A DNA stretch of 64,000 nucleotides from assembly GCA_029561145.1 (NCBI GenBank), contig JAKQJM010000034.1, positions 1-64,000 of the forward strand, in the 5' to 3' direction. The number at the start of each line of letters is the position of its first letter. Position 1 is the first letter of the stretch. Both the position numbers and the translations under genes were made by a program. The notes under the pieces are model-generated. The model did no database searches, was not told the origin of the DNA, and saw only the letters and a list, made by a program, of their open reading frames with translations. Source of the DNA: Pseudomonadota bacterium. GTDB taxonomy: Bacteria > Pseudomonadota > Gammaproteobacteria > Xanthomonadales > Rhodanobacteraceae. Below, one piece after another: positions 51,817 through 59,839 of this stretch.

Positions 51817-54473
51817 GTCTCGACCACACCTGCCCCGAGAACGCGCGCCTGAAGGTTTATCAGTGCCAGGCGCTGGATGCGTTCGAGGCCTTTTTGCGTC
51901 GTTATCGCGACGACGGCGCGATACGAGCCTACGAGGCCTGCGCGCGTGCGCATTTCGGATTGGGTGTGCCCTATCGCATGCCGCAGCCGTTCGCGGAAGG
52001 CGACATTCCTTGCGTCTGCCTGCGTATCCCCACCGGCGGTGGCAAGACGCTGATGGCGGGCCACGCGATTCGCCGCGTCAACGATGCACTGCTGGGCGTG
52101 GAGTATTCGCTCACCGTGTGGCTGGTGCCGACCGACGCCATCCGTGAACAGACGCTGCGTGCGTTGAAGACCACCGGCAACCTGCTGCACGATTCGTTGA
52201 GTGAAAAGCTTGGTTTGTTCAATGTGCTGACGCTGGACGAAGCGCTGAACCTGCAACCCGCCACACTCGACAGCGCCAACGTCATCGTCGTGGCGACCAT
52301 GCAGTCATTCAAGCAGGAGGACACCGGGCGTTTGGCGGTGTACAAGCAGAATGGCCAGTTGATGGCGAATTTCAGCAGCATGCCTGGCGCCGAAGCGGGC
52401 GGTCACTCCCTGGTGGATCTGCTGCGTCAGCGCCGTCCGTTCGTAATCGTGGACGAGGCGCACAATCAGGGCACGCAACTCGCGTTCGATACCTTGGCGC
52501 GGCTTGACCCCTGTGCCGTGCTGGAACTGACCGCCACGCCGGATCGCAGCTACCAGCCGTCCAACGTGCTGTTCTCGGTATCGGCAGCGACCTTGCAGGC
52601 CGAGGACATGATCAAGTTGCCGGTGGAGCTGGCTGCACATGGCTCATGGCAGGTGACATTGCGCGAAGCGATCAATTGCCTGGAAGGCTTGCAGACCGAG
52701 GCCGACGCCGAGCAAGCCGCGACCGGTGAATACCTGCGCCCGATCATGCTGCTGCAGGCCGAGCGGCGCAGCGAAGGACAGGAGACCTTCACTGCCGAGC
52801 GGGTGAAACAGGCACTGATCGACGATTTCAATGTGCCGGGCAAGGCCATCGCTATTTCTACCGGCACGCTGGACGAGTTGGGCGATACCGACGTTTCCAC
52901 ACCGGATTGCCCGCTGCGCTTCATCATTACCGTGGACAAACTGCGCGAGGGTTGGGATTGCCCGTTTGCTTACGTGCTGGTGAGCTTTCGTGCCACCAGT
53001 ACCAGCACGGCGCTGGAACAGATTCTTGGTCGCGTGCTGCGCATGCCGCGCGCCCAGCGCAAGCAACGTGAAGCCTTGAACAAGGCCTATGCGTTCGCGG
53101 TATCGCCACGCATCGTGGAAGTGGCCGAAGCCCTGCGCGATGGCCTCGTGCATGCCGGCTTCGAGCGCCAGGACGTGAACGATTTGATTCGCGCGGAGCA
53201 CGGCGAACAAGGCACGAACGACCTGCTGCGGCAGCGCGACTGCGTGACCGTGCCGCTGCCGCAGGTGGACGACCAGGTGGAGTTGCCTGACCTCTCCGCA
53301 TTGCCGGAGGCCACGCGCAAGCGCTTCGAGAAAACGCTGGAAGTGTCACCCGAGACCGGCAGCATGACCTTGCGAGGCGATTGGAGCCGCCCCGGTGACC
53401 AGAAGGCGCTGAAGGAAGCATTCCAGTCGCCACAAGCCGTCCAGATAGTCGGGCAGGCCATTGCCCTGCTTGCCGCACCGGTGCCCTGGCAGCCCACGCC
53501 ATCGGAGCGCGGCGAGAGCTTTGCGATACCAATGCTGGCGTGGACACAGGGCGATTTGCTGCTGGAGGCGGGTGATGCGCCGCTGCTTGAGTCGGCATGG
53601 AACCCCAAGGATGCTTCCGTGGAGCTTCCTGATGCGGCTTTTCCGAAGGACCTGGAAGCTGTACAGCGCGCCCGCTTGGCAATCACCGACGCAGGCAAGC
53701 TGAGTTACGACACCGGCGAAAAGCTGGATGTTCAAATGCACTTGTTCGTGCGCGAGCCGGCCAGCGACGAAAGCCTGTTGTGGTGGCTGGAACGACAGTT
53801 GCGCGATGACGGCATGATGCCGGAAGACTTGGCCGCATGGTTGTCGGGCGCACTGGGCTATCTCAAATCGCAGCGCGGCTTTACCACGGACGAGTTGGCA
53901 TACCGCAAGTTCCGCTTGCGCGAGGCGCTGGCGGAACACCTGAAGAAGGCCCGGCGCAGTGCTGCCCAACAGGGATTCTTCGCCTTGTTGGGTGACGAGC
54001 CACAACTGAGCGCAGATGATCGTCTGCAGCGGGTTTTCAGCACGGGCCGCTACGCCTGGGACTCTCAATACAACGGTTTCGTCACCCTCAACCGGCACTT
54101 CTTTCCGCAGATCGGCAACCTCAAGTCCTCGGGCGAAGAGTTCAAGTGCGCCGAGTTCATTGCCAACGCGATGGACGGCGTTCGCGACTGGATTCGCAAC
54201 GTGGAGCGCAAGCCGGGATCGTTCTCGCTGCCCACGTCGAGCGATCGTTTCTATCCCGACTTCGTGATACGGCTGGCCAACGGTGGAATCATCGCGGCGG
54301 AGTACAAGGGCGACCACCTTGCCAGCGGCAAGGACAGCGACGAAAAGAAACGGATCGGTGAGCTGTGGGAACGTCGTAGCGGTGGACGTTGCGCGTTCGC
54401 GTGGGTGGAGTTGCAGAACTGGGTGACACTGAAAGAGGCTGCCTTGCGCTGCAAAGGTTCACCCGCTCACTGA
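51813..54473 (+). CDS. res: Type III restriction enzyme (Res)
   Basis: An 886-residue helicase-nuclease. Walker A TGGGKT is at 74-79, DEAH at 214-217 (IVDEAHNQG), later helicase motifs in IIVTVDKLREGWDCP-like and LEQILGRVLRMPRA. The C-terminal PD-(D/E)xK nuclease is visible as Asp816 (FYPDFVIRL) and Glu830-x-Lys832 (AAEYKGD). It cuts when two unmethylated head-to-head sites meet after ATP-driven translocation or sliding. All catalytic motifs are intact, so the system is probably active. It is the last gene of the island. Confidence 0.93.
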   Translation: MSLDHTCPENARLKVYQCQALDAFEAFLRRYRDDGAIRAYEACARAHFGLGVPYRMPQPFAEGDIPCVCLRIPTGGGKTLMAGHAIRRVNDALLGVEYSLTVWLVPTDAIREQTLRALKTTGNLLHDSLSEKLGLFNVLTLDEALNLQPATLDSANVIVVATMQSFKQEDTGRLAVYKQNGQLMANFSSMPGAEAGGHSLVDLLRQRRPFVIVDEAHNQGTQLAFDTLARLDPCAVLELTATPDRSYQPSNVLFSVSAATLQAEDMIKLPVELAAHGSWQVTLREAINCLEGLQTEADAEQAATGEYLRPIMLLQAERRSEGQETFTAERVKQALIDDFNVPGKAIAISTGTLDELGDTDVSTPDCPLRFIITVDKLREGWDCPFAYVLVSFRATSTSTALEQILGRVLRMPRAQRKQREALNKAYAFAVSPRIVEVAEALRDGLVHAGFERQDVNDLIRAEHGEQGTNDLLRQRDCVTVPLPQVDDQVELPDLSALPEATRKRFEKTLEVSPETGSMTLRGDWSRPGDQKALKEAFQSPQAVQIVGQAIALLAAPVPWQPTPSERGESFAIPMLAWTQGDLLLEAGDAPLLESAWNPKDASVELPDAAFPKDLEAVQRARLAITDAGKLSYDTGEKLDVQMHLFVREPASDESLLWWLERQLRDDGMMPEDLAAWLSGALGYLKSQRGFTTDELAYRKFRLREALAEHLKKARRSAAQQGFFALLGDEPQLSADDRLQRVFSTGRYAWDSQYNGFVTLNRHFFPQIGNLKSSGEEFKCAEFIANAMDGVRDWIRNVERKPGSFSLPTSSDRFYPDFVIRLANGGIIAAEYKGDHLASGKDSDEKKRIGELWERRSGGRCAFAWVELQNWVTLKEAALRCKGSPAH

Positions 54474-54681
54474 GTGTCGGCATGGATGCTTGCTGCCAGA
54501 CGTGTCGACAGCTTCGGGCGCATGGCGGAGGCGTAACAGCGGTATACAGAGGTCAGCTAGAGCACCTTTCGCAAAACTTCGCTGAGCTGCTGATAGTAGA
54601 ATTGTCTTGTCTTCTTCAAGTGTCGCCAGATTATGCAAGGCAATCAGTAAATTGTTCATTTTAAGACAAACGTAAAATCTT

Positions 54682-54727
54682 TCGGCCGCAAGGCCATGCG
54701 GGTTCGACCCCCGCTCCGGGCACCAAT
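54682..54727 (+). repeat. attR-like 46-bp direct repeat (tRNA-Leu 3' fragment)
   Basis: Exact copy of 49167-49212. Ahead of it, TAAAATCTT corresponds to TAAAATCCC of the real tRNA, so the similarity extends past the core with two mismatches. It lacks the 5' half and cannot make a tRNA. Confidence 0.9.
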
Positions 54728-55086
54728 TCGAAAACGTGAGAAACGGCAGCCCCGACTCAGCCGTTGGATTTGAAGGCAGGAAAATCCAACCTCACCTTGG
54801 TTCTTCAAATTCCCAGGCGCCAGAGCACAACTCTGATCAGCATTCCGGCGATCTGATGTGCACGCAGAAAATTTCGCATGCGCCAGTGCGACTCATTGAT
54901 AGACCGCCTTGGCGAAAGAACTCCCGGTCTCCCGCATTTGTTAAGAAAGTGTACTGCATGAACGCAATCGCTCAGGTTCAAGTGACGTTGCAATGGCTTC
55001 GTACAACCTCCCAACCGTGGGAGCGGATCAGATGCCTTCGCTCTCCAGCCATTGCTTCAAACGCCATCTCACCTGGGAGACGTGCC
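54728..55086. other. Spacer right of the island, no firm gene
   Basis: A 359-nt stretch after the right repeat. One frame (54736 on) stays open into the small protein at 55087, but its first 117 residues have an implausible composition and no ribosome site. The rest holds no RNA gene or hairpin that I can support. Confidence 0.4.
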
Positions 55087-55347
55087 ATGAGTTGGAGCCG
55101 AAATGCATCCGATTTTTCGCGTATTGGATTGAGCGCACTGGAGGGGGCCAATGCGATCGGCGCGAATGACCTGATTCCTCTCGATCAGCCGATGAGCGAG
55201 GAACAGCTCAGGCAGCGGGCGAAGCTCATCGGGACCATTCTCGAGATGCGCAAGCGCGTGCAGACGCTTCGTGATCGCGCGGATGCACTGAACGGAGCGC
55301 TCGAATCGTTCAGGGATCGCCAGGATCAAATCCAGCGTCGCGCCTGA
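55087..55347 (+). CDS. Small coiled-coil protein, unknown
   Basis: An 86-residue protein from the ATG at 55087 (GGGAGA 8 nt upstream). After a short N-terminus (SRIGLSALEGANAIGANDLIPLD), the C-terminal half is a charged amphipathic helix (EEQLRQRAKLIGTILEMRKRVQTLRDRADALNGALESFRDRQ), a probable coiled coil. No signal peptide or known domain. It lies alone between the island and the convergent cytochrome gene. Confidence 0.5.
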   Translation: MSWSRNASDFSRIGLSALEGANAIGANDLIPLDQPMSEEQLRQRAKLIGTILEMRKRVQTLRDRADALNGALESFRDRQDQIQRRA

Positions 55348-55545
55348 TTGCTCATTCGTACGACGATGCGCGGACTTTCGCGGAGCGGTGATTCAACAGG
55401 CTCGGCAGCCTGACGCACCGTAATCCGTGTGGCTGCTGGCGTGGAGCACTGCTCGCTTCGTGCAGGCCGCTGCAGTGGCATTGCATTGATTCGTTCGGAG
55501 CCGGCTCAAGCGGAAGCGTCGATGCATCGAGTCGATCGCGATCGA

Positions 55546-55929
55546 TCAGCGATAGTCGCGGTGGCAGCTGTCGCAGGCTCCCTTGATCCGGGTCAGCATG
55601 TCAGTGCGCTGCGGGCAGGCACTTGCGGCGGCGGCCTTGGTGATTCGTTGCATGTCTTCCACATACAGATGGAATACCCGGTCGGGTGTGCCATCGCCGG
55701 GCATCGCGGTTTCGATGTCGTTTGCGAGCAGGGCGAGCTTCGTCAGATCCGGGTCATTGTCGATGCAGGGCGATTGGCTGGCGCTGCGGTTGGCCTGCTT
55801 GAGTGCGTGCTGCATGACCACCATCAGTCCCTTCGGATAGGCACTGCGCTTGGCCAGGACATTGCCGGCCATCGATGCGCATACCGCACCGATCAGCAGG
55901 CCGAGGATCAGGCAAATCAGATAGCGCAT
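55546..55929 (-). CDS. Exported c-type cytochrome (c556/c'-like)
   Basis: A 127-residue protein starting at 55929 with a hydrophobic N-terminus (MRYLICLILGLLIGAVCASMAG). The haem motif CDSCH sits at the C-terminus (IKGACDSCHRDYR), the position expected in four-helix cytochromes c556/c'. Preceding helices (VMQHALKQANRS, LALLANDIETAMPGDG, FHLYVEDMQRITKAAA) are consistent with that fold. It would carry electrons in the periplasm. GGAG is 9 nt upstream. It is divergent from tcdA. Confidence 0.85.
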   Translation of the reverse strand: MRYLICLILGLLIGAVCASMAGNVLAKRSAYPKGLMVVMQHALKQANRSASQSPCIDNDPDLTKLALLANDIETAMPGDGTPDRVFHLYVEDMQRITKAAAASACPQRTDMLTRIKGACDSCHRDYR

Positions 55930-56056
55930 GTTCGAACTCCGGGAAGCAGCCGGGAATGGTAGCGAGTTCGAGGCGAACAGGTGGATGGCGATAGGTCGCA
56001 GCGAGCGGGCTGACGCGCTGCGGTCGCGAAAGCCACGTGCTAACCTCCCGCGCCGC

Positions 56057-56878
56057 ATGAATACGATCTCTCCAGCGCCACCCCCCGTCGATGAACGCTT
56101 TCGCGGGCTCGATCGCCTGTATGGCGTCGGAAGTGGGGCACGCCTGGCGCAGGCGCACGTATGCGTGGTCGGGGTCGGCGGTGTCGGCTCGTGGGTAGTC
56201 GAGGCACTGGCACGCAGCGCGATCGGGCATCTGACCGTGATCGACGCGGATGATGTCTGCGTCAGTAATACCAATCGCCAGTTGCATGCGCTCGACGGGC
56301 AGTACGGACGCGCGAAGGTCGATGTGATGGCCGAGCGTGCGCAGGCGATCAATCCCGCGATCAGGGTTGATCGATTTGCCGAATTCCTGACGCCGTCGAG
56401 TATCGAACGCCTGCTTGATCGCGGCTACGACCTGGTCATCGACTGTTGCGATGCGTTCCGGGTCAAGGTCGAGATGATTGCCTGGTGCCGACGCCGGAAA
56501 TTGCCCTTGATCGTCAGCGGATCGGCAGGCGGCCGGATCGATCCGACCCTCGTGCGCGTGCGCGATCTCTCGCGTACCGAACACGATGCGATGCTCGCCC
56601 TGATCCGCAAGAAGCTGCGTGAGGAGTTCCGCTTTCCGCGCGGACCGAAGCGCTACTTTGGCGTGCAGGCGGTCTACTCGCTCGAGAACGTGCGCTATCC
56701 GCAAGCCGACGGCAGCGTTTGCGGACAGCGCCCGGAGGCAGGAGAGGGCGGGCTCAAGCTCGATTGCGGATCAGGACTCGGTGCTGCGACGCATGTCACC
56801 GCGACCTTCGCGTTTGCTGCCGTAGCCAGCGGAATCCAGAAGTTGCTGGCCGAGCGGAAGGGCCCCGCGTCGGCCTGA
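56057..56878 (+). CDS. tcdA: tRNA threonylcarbamoyladenosine dehydratase
   Basis: A 273-residue E1-like protein. The Rossmann ATP-binding site is AHVCVVGVGGVGSWVVEALARS, with IDADDVCVSNTNRQLHAL and the CsdL/TcdA-type GPKRYFGVQAVYSLENVRYP. It dehydrates t6A37 to the cyclic ct6A in ANN-decoding tRNAs. Conserved Cys (DCCDAFRV, CGSGLGAATH). Start 56057 is the ATG nearest to the family N-terminus; the ribosome site is weak. Confidence 0.93.
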   Translation: MNTISPAPPPVDERFRGLDRLYGVGSGARLAQAHVCVVGVGGVGSWVVEALARSAIGHLTVIDADDVCVSNTNRQLHALDGQYGRAKVDVMAERAQAINPAIRVDRFAEFLTPSSIERLLDRGYDLVIDCCDAFRVKVEMIAWCRRRKLPLIVSGSAGGRIDPTLVRVRDLSRTEHDAMLALIRKKLREEFRFPRGPKRYFGVQAVYSLENVRYPQADGSVCGQRPEAGEGGLKLDCGSGLGAATHVTATFAFAAVASGIQKLLAERKGPASA

Positions 56879-56905
56879 TCGCGAAGCGGCCTCACGGCCT
56901 TCGCG
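56879..56905. terminator. Weak hairpin between convergent genes
   Basis: TCGCGAAG-CG-GCC and GGCCTTCGCGA pair with a two-base bulge, starting right after the tcdA stop. No T-tract on either strand, so termination is only possible. Confidence 0.35.
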
Positions 56906-56943
56906 ATCCATGTCGTCGAACACGCTGGACATCCGTCCGATCC

Positions 56944-58653
56944 CTACTGCCGCTCGAAGCAACCGAGATCGCGCGGAGTGTTGACATCGACAACCCATGG
57001 CAAATCGACATTTCGCGGTTTCAAGTTTAGGTCAAACAGGTTGAATCCGTCGTTCCACTCCCGATCCAGCGCGGGCGAATCGGGGGCGAGCTGGAAATCG
57101 TGATTGAGCGGATCGACAAATCGCGGATCGTTCTGTTCGACGAGCGGAAATCCCGACAGGCCGTCTGCATTGCGGACCATCAGCGTGAACGCCGAGGTTT
57201 GCGCCGTGATGTTTTCGAGCAGCGCTGCGTCATCGGTGAAAATCGAACCGTGCAGATAGATCGCATTCTGCCCGGTGATCAGGGCGGCATGGACCTCGTT
57301 TTGCGTGACGGTCGCGGATTCGATGTAGATCGAGCCGAACCCCTGGGCGTCCACGAGGTTTTTCTCCAGCGCATTTCCCTCGATCAACGCGTTCTTGAAG
57401 TGGATTTCCTGTGCCCAGTCCGTTTGCATGTCGGAGATGTTCTGCACCAGGTTGTAGCCGGCATTGCTTCGCAAACTGGAATTCCAGAAGCGGGCGAATC
57501 CCGCCGCGCCCTTGCCCTGGTTGCGGATCGAGACCAGTGCTCCAGGGCGCAACGCGCCTTTGCTGTCTCTCGCCTCGTTCTCGCTGAACACATTGCACGA
57601 GATCGCCACGTTGCAGTATGCGAACGATCCGCCACCGACGGGAGGCGCGCTGGCCGAGACGTGGATTCCCCCGAATACCGGGGTGGAATCTTCCGCGCGG
57701 ATATCCACGGCGGCGAATCCGCCTTCCTCGCTTGCATGATTCCGGTAGGCCGTGATGCCGCTGGCGTTGAACGCGGCAGAGGTATTCGGCCTGTCATTGA
57801 AAACATGGACGCCTCCGCCAATGCGCGCGGAATTGTCGGCGAATGCGGCTGGATCGAGACCAGGACTCGTCTCGAACATTTCCATGGCGCCACCATCGAT
57901 GGCAAGGCCGCCGCCATTGTTTCCGGCGACGTTCTTGAAGAATCCGCTGCGGTTTTTCCCGTTGCGATTGAACAGGACAGCATCGCGCCCCATCCAGACG
58001 CCACCGCCATTGTTGAACGCATGATTGCGCTCGACCAGCAATCCGGACACGGTGCCATTCGCGTATCGCGCAAACATTCCGCCGCCGTTACCGCTTGCGA
58101 TGTTCCGATCCAGGACCAGGCGTTCCGCCGTGACCCGGATGGTATTGAGATCACTGCCGACTATTGCCAGCCCGCCGCCGTTGTGCGCCGTGTTGCGCGA
58201 AATGCGCACGTCCTTCAACTCCACACGGGTCGCCGCTTGAATGACATTGACTCCACCGCCCGTGGAATCCTCTCCGGGAAGTACCGCCCCTTCGATCTGC
58301 AGATTAACGAGAACCAATGCGCCCGCACTGGCTTCGATCACCGATCTCGGTCCGCCGCTACCGTCGAGCACGGTCGGCGGACCCAGTGGATTGGCGCTGG
58401 CGCAGTTGGGGTAGCCTCCGCGGATGGCCAGCGTATCCGTGTCGGTCTTCGTGATCGCAATGTGGTCGAAGACCATGTTGTTGGCCAGGCGGACTTCATC
58501 GTCCTGTGCGTTGGTGTTCGTGATCGCTAGGGCTGCCTGCAGCGAGTGGACATGGCAGGCAGGATCAGCTCCCACGGTGATCGTTGCTGCCTGCAGTTCC
58601 GCCTGCACGAGTGCGATCGCTGCCGTGACGAGAATCAAACGGATGGATTTCAT
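56944..58653 (-). CDS. Secreted right-handed beta-helix protein
   Basis: A 569-residue protein from 58653 (GAGG 6 nt upstream) with a signal peptide (ILVTAAIALVQAELQAA). The body is a parallel beta-helix: repeating GGG turns (HNGGGLAIVG, GNGGGMFARY, NNGGGVWMGR, NNGGGLAIDG, RIGGGVHVFN) each separated by 25-30 residues, the pattern of Chlamydia Pmp-like and pectate-lyase-like proteins. Near the N-terminus is DPACHVHSLQAALA. It ends ...DLGCFERQ, a common terminus of this family. No autotransporter barrel is attached. It probably acts on or outside the outer membrane; the ligand is unknown. Confidence 0.82.
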   Translation of the reverse strand: MKSIRLILVTAAIALVQAELQAATITVGADPACHVHSLQAALAITNTNAQDDEVRLANNMVFDHIAITKTDTDTLAIRGGYPNCASANPLGPPTVLDGSGGPRSVIEASAGALVLVNLQIEGAVLPGEDSTGGGVNVIQAATRVELKDVRISRNTAHNGGGLAIVGSDLNTIRVTAERLVLDRNIASGNGGGMFARYANGTVSGLLVERNHAFNNGGGVWMGRDAVLFNRNGKNRSGFFKNVAGNNGGGLAIDGGAMEMFETSPGLDPAAFADNSARIGGGVHVFNDRPNTSAAFNASGITAYRNHASEEGGFAAVDIRAEDSTPVFGGIHVSASAPPVGGGSFAYCNVAISCNVFSENEARDSKGALRPGALVSIRNQGKGAAGFARFWNSSLRSNAGYNLVQNISDMQTDWAQEIHFKNALIEGNALEKNLVDAQGFGSIYIESATVTQNEVHAALITGQNAIYLHGSIFTDDAALLENITAQTSAFTLMVRNADGLSGFPLVEQNDPRFVDPLNHDFQLAPDSPALDREWNDGFNLFDLNLKPRNVDLPWVVDVNTPRDLGCFERQ

Positions 58654-59058
58654 CGAACACCTCGAAAGTGATGTCTGTCGAACCGCACTTGAGACGCCAC
58701 AAGTGCAGGCTTCCTTTTTTTTGTTAATGGGCCCGACATCGGCGGCGTTGATCGGTCGTCCTCGATTTCGCGGCTCTGGCTGGGTTTCTGCCGGGCTTGA
58801 AGAACTCGACGCGATTCGATGCCGGAATCCGCCATCGGAACGATTTTTCGAGGCCACCGGGTTTCCTCGAGCGTTCCGCCTGCCGCCAATTCATTGCCGT
58901 CCTGGCCAGGCTATTCGTCGCGAACCAAGGGAGGGGAAGGGAAGGGTGGCGGATCGTGCGGACGAGCAATGCCCGACGGAAGGCCGCATCGTTCCATCAG
59001 CCCGCTTCCGAATCGGCTTCCGACGGTTCTTCAGATCCGGATCAAGCGCGCCGGTCGG
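58654..59058. other. Upstream region of the beta-helix gene, no gene seen
   Basis: A 405-nt spacer between the beta-helix gene start and the end of tatD, both on the - strand. It contains a TTTTTTTTGTTAA run near 58718. Frames across it lack ribosome sites. No RNA gene or strong hairpin that I can support. Confidence 0.45.
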
Positions 59059-59832
59059 TCAGGGCGGTGGCAGACGGAACAGTCGTCGTGCGTTGTCACT
59101 GGTGATCGAGGCGATCTGGTCTTCACTCTCACCGCGCAATCCGGCTACCGCGCGCAACACCTCGACGAGCAGGGCAGGTTCGTTTCGTTGCCCCTGGTGA
59201 CCGTGCAATGGCTGATCCGGAGAATCGGTTTCGAGCAGGAGGTATTCCAGCGGCATGCGAGCGACGATTCCGCGCAGGCGTTGCGCACGCGGATAGGTCA
59301 CCGGCCCGCTAATGCCGAGCGAGAATCCGAGTTTCCAGAACGCCTCTGCCTGCTGTTCGCTGCCCGAGAAGCTGTGCACGACGCCGCGCAGCGGGCCGAG
59401 CTTGCGAAAACAGGCGGCCACTTCGTCGAACGCCCGTCGTGCATGCACGATGACGGGCAGGTCGTGTTCGCGCGCCAGTTCAAGCTGGCGATTGAAAAAG
59501 CGAAGTTGCGCATCGCGATCGAGACCTTCGACATGGAAGTCGAGACCGCATTCGCCAACCGCACAGGGACGCTCGGACCGGATCAGTTCATCGAGCCGAT
59601 CGAGATGATCGACGCGATGTTCGGCGAGGTACATCGGATGCAGGCCGTAAGCCGGAAACAATCCCGCCTGTGCGGCACAGAGGTCACGCAACGCGTTCCA
59701 GTTCGATGCGGCAACGGCGGGCAGGATCTGCCGGGTCACACCCGCGCGGTGAGCGCGCTCGATGACAGCGGCGCGGTCGGCATCAAACGCGTCGGCATCC
59801 AGGTGGGAATGGCTGTCGACCAGCGCGACCAT
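59059..59832 (-). CDS. TatD-family metal-dependent hydrolase
   Basis: A 257-residue TIM-barrel nuclease/hydrolase. Metal ligands are His8 and His10 in VDSHSHLD, Glu in AVGECGLDFH, and His in LPVIVHARRA and VVHSFSGS; the last Asp is in LLLETDSPDQP. TatD-type enzymes are 3'-exonucleases or D-aminoacyl-tRNA-like hydrolases. Start 59832 gives the family N-terminus; another M 17 codons upstream lies inside mgtE. It lies 7 nt after mgtE and is co-transcribed. Confidence 0.93.
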   Translation of the reverse strand: MVALVDSHSHLDADAFDADRAAVIERAHRAGVTRQILPAVAASNWNALRDLCAAQAGLFPAYGLHPMYLAEHRVDHLDRLDELIRSERPCAVGECGLDFHVEGLDRDAQLRFFNRQLELAREHDLPVIVHARRAFDEVAACFRKLGPLRGVVHSFSGSEQQAEAFWKLGFSLGISGPVTYPRAQRLRGIVARMPLEYLLLETDSPDQPLHGHQGQRNEPALLVEVLRAVAGLRGESEDQIASITSDNARRLFRLPPP

Positions 59833-59839
59833 CGCGGAA

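Larger units (their letters stand above)
49213..54727. mobile_element. 5.5-kb tRNA-Leu-borne island carrying ParD/ParE and a Type III R-M system
   Basis: Bounded by the exact 46-bp repeats. It holds, in order, parD, parE, mod and res, all on the + strand, and an AT-rich tail of about 200 nt before the right repeat. There is no integrase or transposase, so it is either a relic or was moved by an enzyme supplied elsewhere. Its contents (defence plus addiction) are typical cargo. Confidence 0.82.

Noticed and set aside
54459..54659. Small - strand frame of 66 codons at the end of the island
   Set aside because: Has a Leu-rich start but no clear ribosome site and overlaps the res stop; kept out for lack of support.
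49213..54681. Search for an integrase or transposase inside the island
   Set aside because: All four genes are assigned to ParD, ParE, Mod and Res; the remaining gaps are too short for a recombinase.
57100..58530. 476-codon + strand frame opposite the beta-helix gene
   Set aside because: The - strand product has a signal peptide and regular GGG repeats; the + frame shows neither domain nor ribosome site.
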